From contig CAJNDS010002745.1 of the NCBI GenBank assembly GCA_905221605.1, positions 358,501-422,500 of the forward strand: 64,000 bases of DNA. The letters are read 5' to 3'. This DNA comes from Symbiodinium natans. Lineage: Eukaryota > Sar > Dinophyceae > Suessiales > Symbiodiniaceae. A program made the translations under genes and the position numbers. Numbering within the stretch: the stretch's first letter is position 1; each line of letters opens with the position of its first letter. Of the stretch, positions 60,640 to 64,000 are shown in pieces. Below the pieces are notes generated by a model. That model saw only the letters and a program-made list of their open reading frames with translations. It searched no databases and was not told the origin of the DNA.

Positions 60640-60847
60640 TTCTGCCGAGGGTTGTCAAGTCGTATGGAAATTAAAGGTGCCCGCCGTCCCCGGATCTCCT
60701 TCTGGTTGCCTGACCCTGTGAAAATGAAGGGACCTAAACCCTGAACCCTGAACCCTCACCCTAAACCGTCAACCCTAAACCCTGATCCTCTTGACGACTC
60801 CTTGCCTGAGTTGTAGGATTCAGTGTTCAGGAGGTTGACCCGGCCCC
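60640..60847 (-). CDS. Two exons joined in phase across a short intron
   Basis: Exon 60,806-60,847 reads GRVNLLNTESYNS and leaves in phase 1 at a GC donor (CTCAG/GCAAGG). The next exon starts at 60,715 after a strong acceptor (CATTTTCACAG) and reads SGNQKEIRGRRAPLISIRLD then NPRQKYL. Its end is not determined. The joined sequence looks like a real domain, but I do not recognise it. Confidence 0.5.
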
Positions 60848-60856
60848 CTTCCCCCC

Positions 60857-60940
60857 TCTAAACCCTAAACCCTAAACCCTAAACCCTAAACCCTAAACCC
60901 TAAACCCTAAACCCTAAACCCTAAACCCTAAACCCCAAGG
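60857..60940 (-). repeat. CCCTAAA array, about 12 units
   Basis: Perfect heptamers between the exons at 60,806-60,847 and 60,934-60,999. Confidence 0.97.
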
Positions 60941-60999
60941 TGCACAGACGCAGTGAGGTAAAAGAAACCACGCCTACACTCCCGGAGCTCAAACACGGC
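60934..60999 (-). CDS. Exon ending in a telomeric donor
   Basis: 66 nt, phase 0 both ends: acceptor GGATTTAAG, AVFELRECRRGFFYLTASVH then LG, donor GTTTAGGG. Unrecognised. Confidence 0.55.
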
Positions 61000-61125
61000 C
61001 TTAAATCCGCAAATGGGTTAAGCGTTAGGGATCTCTCAAACTAGTACCCCAAACTAATCTAATCCTTGTTATGGCCCCCAAAAAGGGTATCCTACTGTAA
61101 AGACCCTCAACCCTGGTTTGCAAAG

Positions 61126-61192
61126 GCCTCGAAAACACTACGGTCCGCAGCTCTGTATTCGAAACACCTGGTGCAACTTGCATCGGCCTTAG
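61126..61192 (-). CDS. Candidate exon
   Basis: Reads ADASCTRCFEYRAADRSVFE; a CxxC pair is present. Unrecognised. Confidence 0.4.
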
Positions 61193-61305
61193 TCCCCAAG
61201 CCCAAAATCCTAAACCCTAAACCCTAAGCACTAAGCCCTAAGCCCTAAACCCTAAGCCCTAAACCCTAAGTCAGTCAGTAAGCCCAGGGAATATGAGGGC
61301 TTGGC

Positions 61306-61590
61306 CTGCAGCAGCTCCAATACGAGGGGATGCTGCTGGTTGATGATCTCCTCAAAGCACGCAGGCCAGGGGAGTCATAGTTGGACCCCTAAGGATATGA
61401 GGGTTTACGAAAATAGGGGACCCCTAAACTTGACCCCCCCCCCAATAATAGGGTTTTGGGTTTAGGGTTTAGGGTTTAGGGTGATTGCCTTAAGATAAGG
61501 ACCCCAATAAGGCACCCCGAATTTCATGATCTCCTCGAAACATGCAGGCCATGGGAGCCACACTCGGACCCGTAAGGATGTACCCCTAAG
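61306..61590 (-). CDS. Duplicated exon segments on either side of a family G intron
   Basis: Upstream copy (about 61,527-61,590) reads VRVWLPWPACFEEIMKFG and ends at a GT inside the family G terminus. The downstream copy (61,306 to about 61,400) reads PWPACFEEIINQQHPLVLEL then LQ with a GC donor. The two share about 50 bp at roughly 80% identity. The downstream copy has a TGA upstream of PWPACF in the matching frame, so its true acceptor must lie after that point. Unrecognised. Confidence 0.45.
61408..61525 (-). mobile_element. Family G element with TTTAGGG inside
   Basis: Minus strand: starts GTGCCTTATTGGGGTCCTTA, ends TTTTCGTAAACCCTCATATC then CTTAG. Three TTTAGGG units and a C-run sit inside. 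Confidence 0.65.
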
Positions 61591-62326
61591 AGGCTCCCTG
61601 TGGGATTCAGGGTTTAGGGTTTAGGGTTTAGGATGGTTTAGAGTTTAGGGTTTAGGGTTTAGGGTTTAGGGGTTTACCCCTCAGAGGTTCCCTTAATATG
61701 CTCCTGATGTGGCCCTCCTGAGAGGATCTTTGACAAGGGTCCTCAAAACCCAGGGGTACAACCTTACAGGTCCAAGGAAAAAACCCCATGAGTAGGATCC
61801 CAAGCGCTCCCCAAACCTAATAAACGCCCCCGCCAATGTCTGTTTAGGGTTCAGGGTTCAGGGTTCAGGGTTTAAGGTTTAGGGTTAAGGGTTTAGGGTT
61901 TAGGGTTTAGGGTTCTCCGTATTGTAAAGGAGCGGGGTTTACACGTGAGCCGACTCACGAAACTAAAGGTCCTCAACCCTGCCTAGAGCAACCCGTCTAC
62001 TGGTTGAAAACCCTGAGCCCTAAACCCTAAGCACTCAACCCCCCCATTTCAGGGCTTCGAGGCTCAAAACCCCCAGATTAAAGGGTCTAGAATCCCTCAC
62101 CCAACACCCAAACCCCGCGAAAGCACCCTCTTCAAGAGCCCTATGTTGCTGCGGTTGAGGTTTTAGGGTTTAGGGTTTGCAGCCTAACTAAGGCAACGAG
62201 CAACCAGGAACCTTACACCTATATGGAGGCCCCCGGTGTCAGAGGCTTAGGACTAAGCCCTAAACCCTAAACCCAACCCTAGACCCTAAACCCTAAACTC
62301 CAAACCCCAAACCCTAAACCCTAAAC

Positions 62327-62866
62327 CCTCGGCTGGAGTGATCGAACCCATTCCTCCAGGCTGGCCGTGTGCTGCACGACCTCCTTCCAGTGCTCTTCCA
62401 AGAACTCCCAACAGGCGCCCTGGCCCCGAGAGTTGGGCGTCTAGGGTCTAGGGTTTCGGGGTTTCGGGGTTTCGGGGTTTCGGGGTTTCGGGGTTTCGGG
62501 GTTTAGGGGTTAAGGGATTTAGGGGTTTAGGGGTTTAGGGGGTTAGGGGTTTAGGGGTTTAGGGGTTTAGGGTTTGGGACGGTTTACGGTTTGGAGTTTG
62601 GGGTTTAGGATTTAGGGTTTAGGGGTGTAGGGTTTAGTGACCCCGAGAGTTGGGTGTTTAGCGTTTAGTGGCCCGAGAGTTTAGGGTTTGGGTGTTTAGG
62701 GTTTCGTGTAGGGTTTAGGGTTTAGGGGTTAAGGGTTTAGGGATTCTTTAGGGGCCTAGGGCTTAGGGTTCTGAGGGGCATTGACGGCTTGTCTGGGGTG
62801 CGCAAAGCCCCTTCTGCCATCAACTTTGCAAGTCACTGCACTGATTTGGATGTGCTTCTTCTTCTC
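62327..62866 (-). CDS. Two phase-linked exons of an unrecognised gene
   Basis: Exon 62,786-62,866 (81 nt, acceptor TTACAATTCTCAG) reads EKKKHIQISAVTCKVDGRRG then FAHPRQA, phase 0 both ends. Exon 62,327-62,419 (93 nt, acceptor GGGGCCAG) reads GACWEFLEEHWKEVVQHTAS then LEEWVRSLQPR, phase 0 both ends; its donor is a telomeric GTTTAGG. The second exon is similar in pattern to 15,071-15,145 (FLExH...V). Family unknown. Confidence 0.6.
62450..62575 (+). repeat. GGGGTTTC octamers, then GGGGTTTA octamers
   Basis: Six GGGGTTTC units pass into eight GGGGTTTA-type units, within the intron between the two exons above. Confidence 0.95.
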
Positions 62867-63104
62867 CTGAGAATTGTAAATACCCCAGATGCAAAAACAG
62901 AAGGCGGGGGGGGGGGGGGAAACATCCCATAATCCTCAACATTGAACTCAGATTAAGGCAGGGGTTGGGGGGGGGGGGAAAATTTAGAGCATCTCAGGAG
63001 GTACTTAGGGTTTAGGAACACTAAACTTTAAGCTGTGAACACTCAACTCTAACCCCTGAACCCGAAACCCTAAACCCTAAACCGTAAACCCTAAACCCTA
63101 AACC

Positions 63105-63272
63105 CTAAACCTCTAAACCTCCAAACCTGTAAACCTGTAAACCTGTAAACCTGTAAACCTCCAAACCTCCAAACCTCCAAACCTCCAAACCTCCAAACCT
63201 CCAAACCTCCAAACCTCTAAACCTTTAAACCTCTAACCTCTAAACCTCTAAACCTCTAAACCTCTAAACCCA
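63105..63272 (-). repeat. AAACCTxx octamer array
   Basis: AAACCTGT (four), AAACCTCC (seven) and AAACCTCT (about eight) blocks follow ordinary CCCTAAA. Each block is internally homogeneous, so it arose by local expansion. Confidence 0.95.
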
Positions 63273-63344
63273 ACTCCTGGAAAAGGGCGCTTCGCATCTG
63301 GAGGCGTACAAGTAGGGGGCCCCTCTACTCTGCCAGCTTTAGTT

Positions 63345-63372
63345 GGGGGATATATATATATATATAACCTCA
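63345..63372 (+). repeat. Short TA microsatellite inside a small element
   Basis: TATATATATATATA between GTTGGGGGA and ACCTCAATAACC (partial inverted match GTTGxGG/CCTCAA). Confidence 0.6.
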
Positions 63373-63539
63373 ATAACCAAAGAGGACTTGTAACCCACTT
63401 CAGGGCTCTGAAAACCCTGCTTCTACCCTAAACCCTAAACCCTAAACCCTCAACCCCAAAACCTAAACCCTAAACCCTAAACCCTAAACCCTGTTCATAA
63501 CTTGGGCGGAGCCCTATATTATATACTCGTTATTATATA

Positions 63540-63645
63540 CTCGTAGCGTCGTAGCGACTGAATGAAGCACACGACCTCGAGGTTGGTGAGGGTCGGCCGG
63601 CGTGGATTCTTGATCTGGGCGGGGACGGTGCACTTCGGGGCGTCT
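63540..63645 (-). CDS. Exon of an unrecognised gene
   Basis: Minus strand: KCTVPAQIKNPRRPTLTNLE then VVCFIQSLRRYE. Acceptor CCCCGAAG or CCCGCCCAG. Only this frame is sensible. It probably belongs to the same gene as 62,327-62,866, but the junction is not determined. Confidence 0.5.
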
Positions 63646-63654
63646 TGGGGTCTT

Positions 63655-64000
63655 AGAGACTTAGGCATTGAGGGGTTTAGGGCTTTTAGGGTTTAGGGAT
63701 GTAGAGATTTAGGGGTGGTGTCGGGTTGAGGGTTTAGGGGTTGGGATGTGGGGTGGAGGGTTTAGGGTTCAGGGGTGTAAGGTTCGGACTAGGTGTGTGG
63801 AGCAGAATTAGACACTGCTGGCATCGGGTCTTTGGAGCGAATACTGGAGAGGCATTTAGGGGCTTTTTCGGGTCGAGAGCTTATAATTAGTAGGGTGAGA
63901 CGCACACCATTAGCCTACTCGTCGAGGGGGGGGGGGGTTTGTTCTAATCTAAAGTAAAGTACTTGTAAATACCATTTCTGATTGAACCCTAAACCCTAAA
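63655..64000. other. Degenerate TTTAGGGG DNA and unique sequence to the window edge
   Basis: Loose telomere-like units (63,660-63,785), then unique DNA to 63,985, including a G11 run at about 63,926, and CCCTAAA units at the very end. No convincing exon. Confidence 0.4.

Noticed and set aside
1840-63500. Recurrent LNPKPQTLNPKP and GFRVQGLGFRV peptides
   Set aside because: These are simply the translations of CCCTAAA and TTTAGGG arrays and should not be annotated as protein repeats.
1-64000. CRISPR array or other prokaryotic regular repeats
   Set aside because: Repeats are contiguous heptamers or dispersed TIR elements without unique spacers of constant length; split genes show the DNA is eukaryotic.
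1-64000. Eimeria or another apicomplexan as the source (also rich in AAACCCT repeats)
   Set aside because: The chlorophyll a/c LHC exon and GC/GA-donor introns do not fit, and CAG/poly-amino-acid repeats typical of Eimeria are lacking.
1-64000. rRNA, tRNA or spliceosomal RNA genes
   Set aside because: I looked for conserved tRNA T-loop phrases and rRNA cores and recognised none; a covariance-model scan would be needed to exclude small ones.

Overview
This window looks like intron-rich nuclear DNA from a photosynthetic, chlorophyll a/c-type alga, most probably a dinoflagellate. It contains no long credible ORF. The sequence is saturated with interstitial arrays of the heptamer TTTAGGG/CCCTAAA in both orientations, mixed with short terminal-inverted-repeat (TIR) elements, homopolymer G/C tracts and microsatellites. 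Between these lie unique GC-rich islands of about 30-150 bp. Translated, many islands read as protein exons flanked by AG on one side and GT, GC or occasionally GA on the other. Non-canonical GC-AG and GA-AG introns, TIR-bearing introns, TTTAGGG repeats and a chlorophyll a/c light-harvesting exon together favour a dinoflagellate. All of this was read by eye: splice junctions were checked for reading phase, not against transcripts.

Layout, left to right. Bases 1-1,800 hold degenerate unique sequence with no resolvable gene. Most genes lie on the minus strand, head to tail. They are: an LHC-type antenna gene, 5' part only (5,792 down to 2,301); a split P-loop kinase resembling nicotinamide riboside or uridine kinases (13,911 down to 6,755), with one intron carrying a ~400-bp G tract; exons of unrecognised minus-strand genes from 14.2 to 30.9 kb; a complete six-exon gene for a ~100-residue protein with a signal-like start (33,642 down to 31,130); exons of membrane and soluble proteins from 33.9 to 41.9 kb; a WGR-domain gene (45,231 down to about 42.5 kb); and a five-exon chain at 48,157 down to 46,585. 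Plus-strand exons occur around 25.4, 28.4, 49.0-49.4 and 51.7 kb. A 2.1-kb AT-rich TIR element with internal repeats and a large hairpin occupies 54.0-56.2 kb. From 56.5 kb to the right edge there are further minus-strand exons, some linked in phase.

The main biological point is how introns are built here. Several TIR families coincide exactly with introns: removing them restores an open frame in phase. The clearest case is a family ending CTTGGTAGCCC...GGGCTACCAAG, in the WGR gene and again at 53.4 kb. A second family gives a GA-AG intron at 37.3 kb. These behave like introner elements (intron-creating transposons). Telomere-type heptamers sit inside many of them and also abut exons directly, so GTTTAGG can act as a splice donor and TTTAG as an acceptor. 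Introns here therefore seem to be made from two interacting repeat systems: TIR introners and telomere-like DNA.
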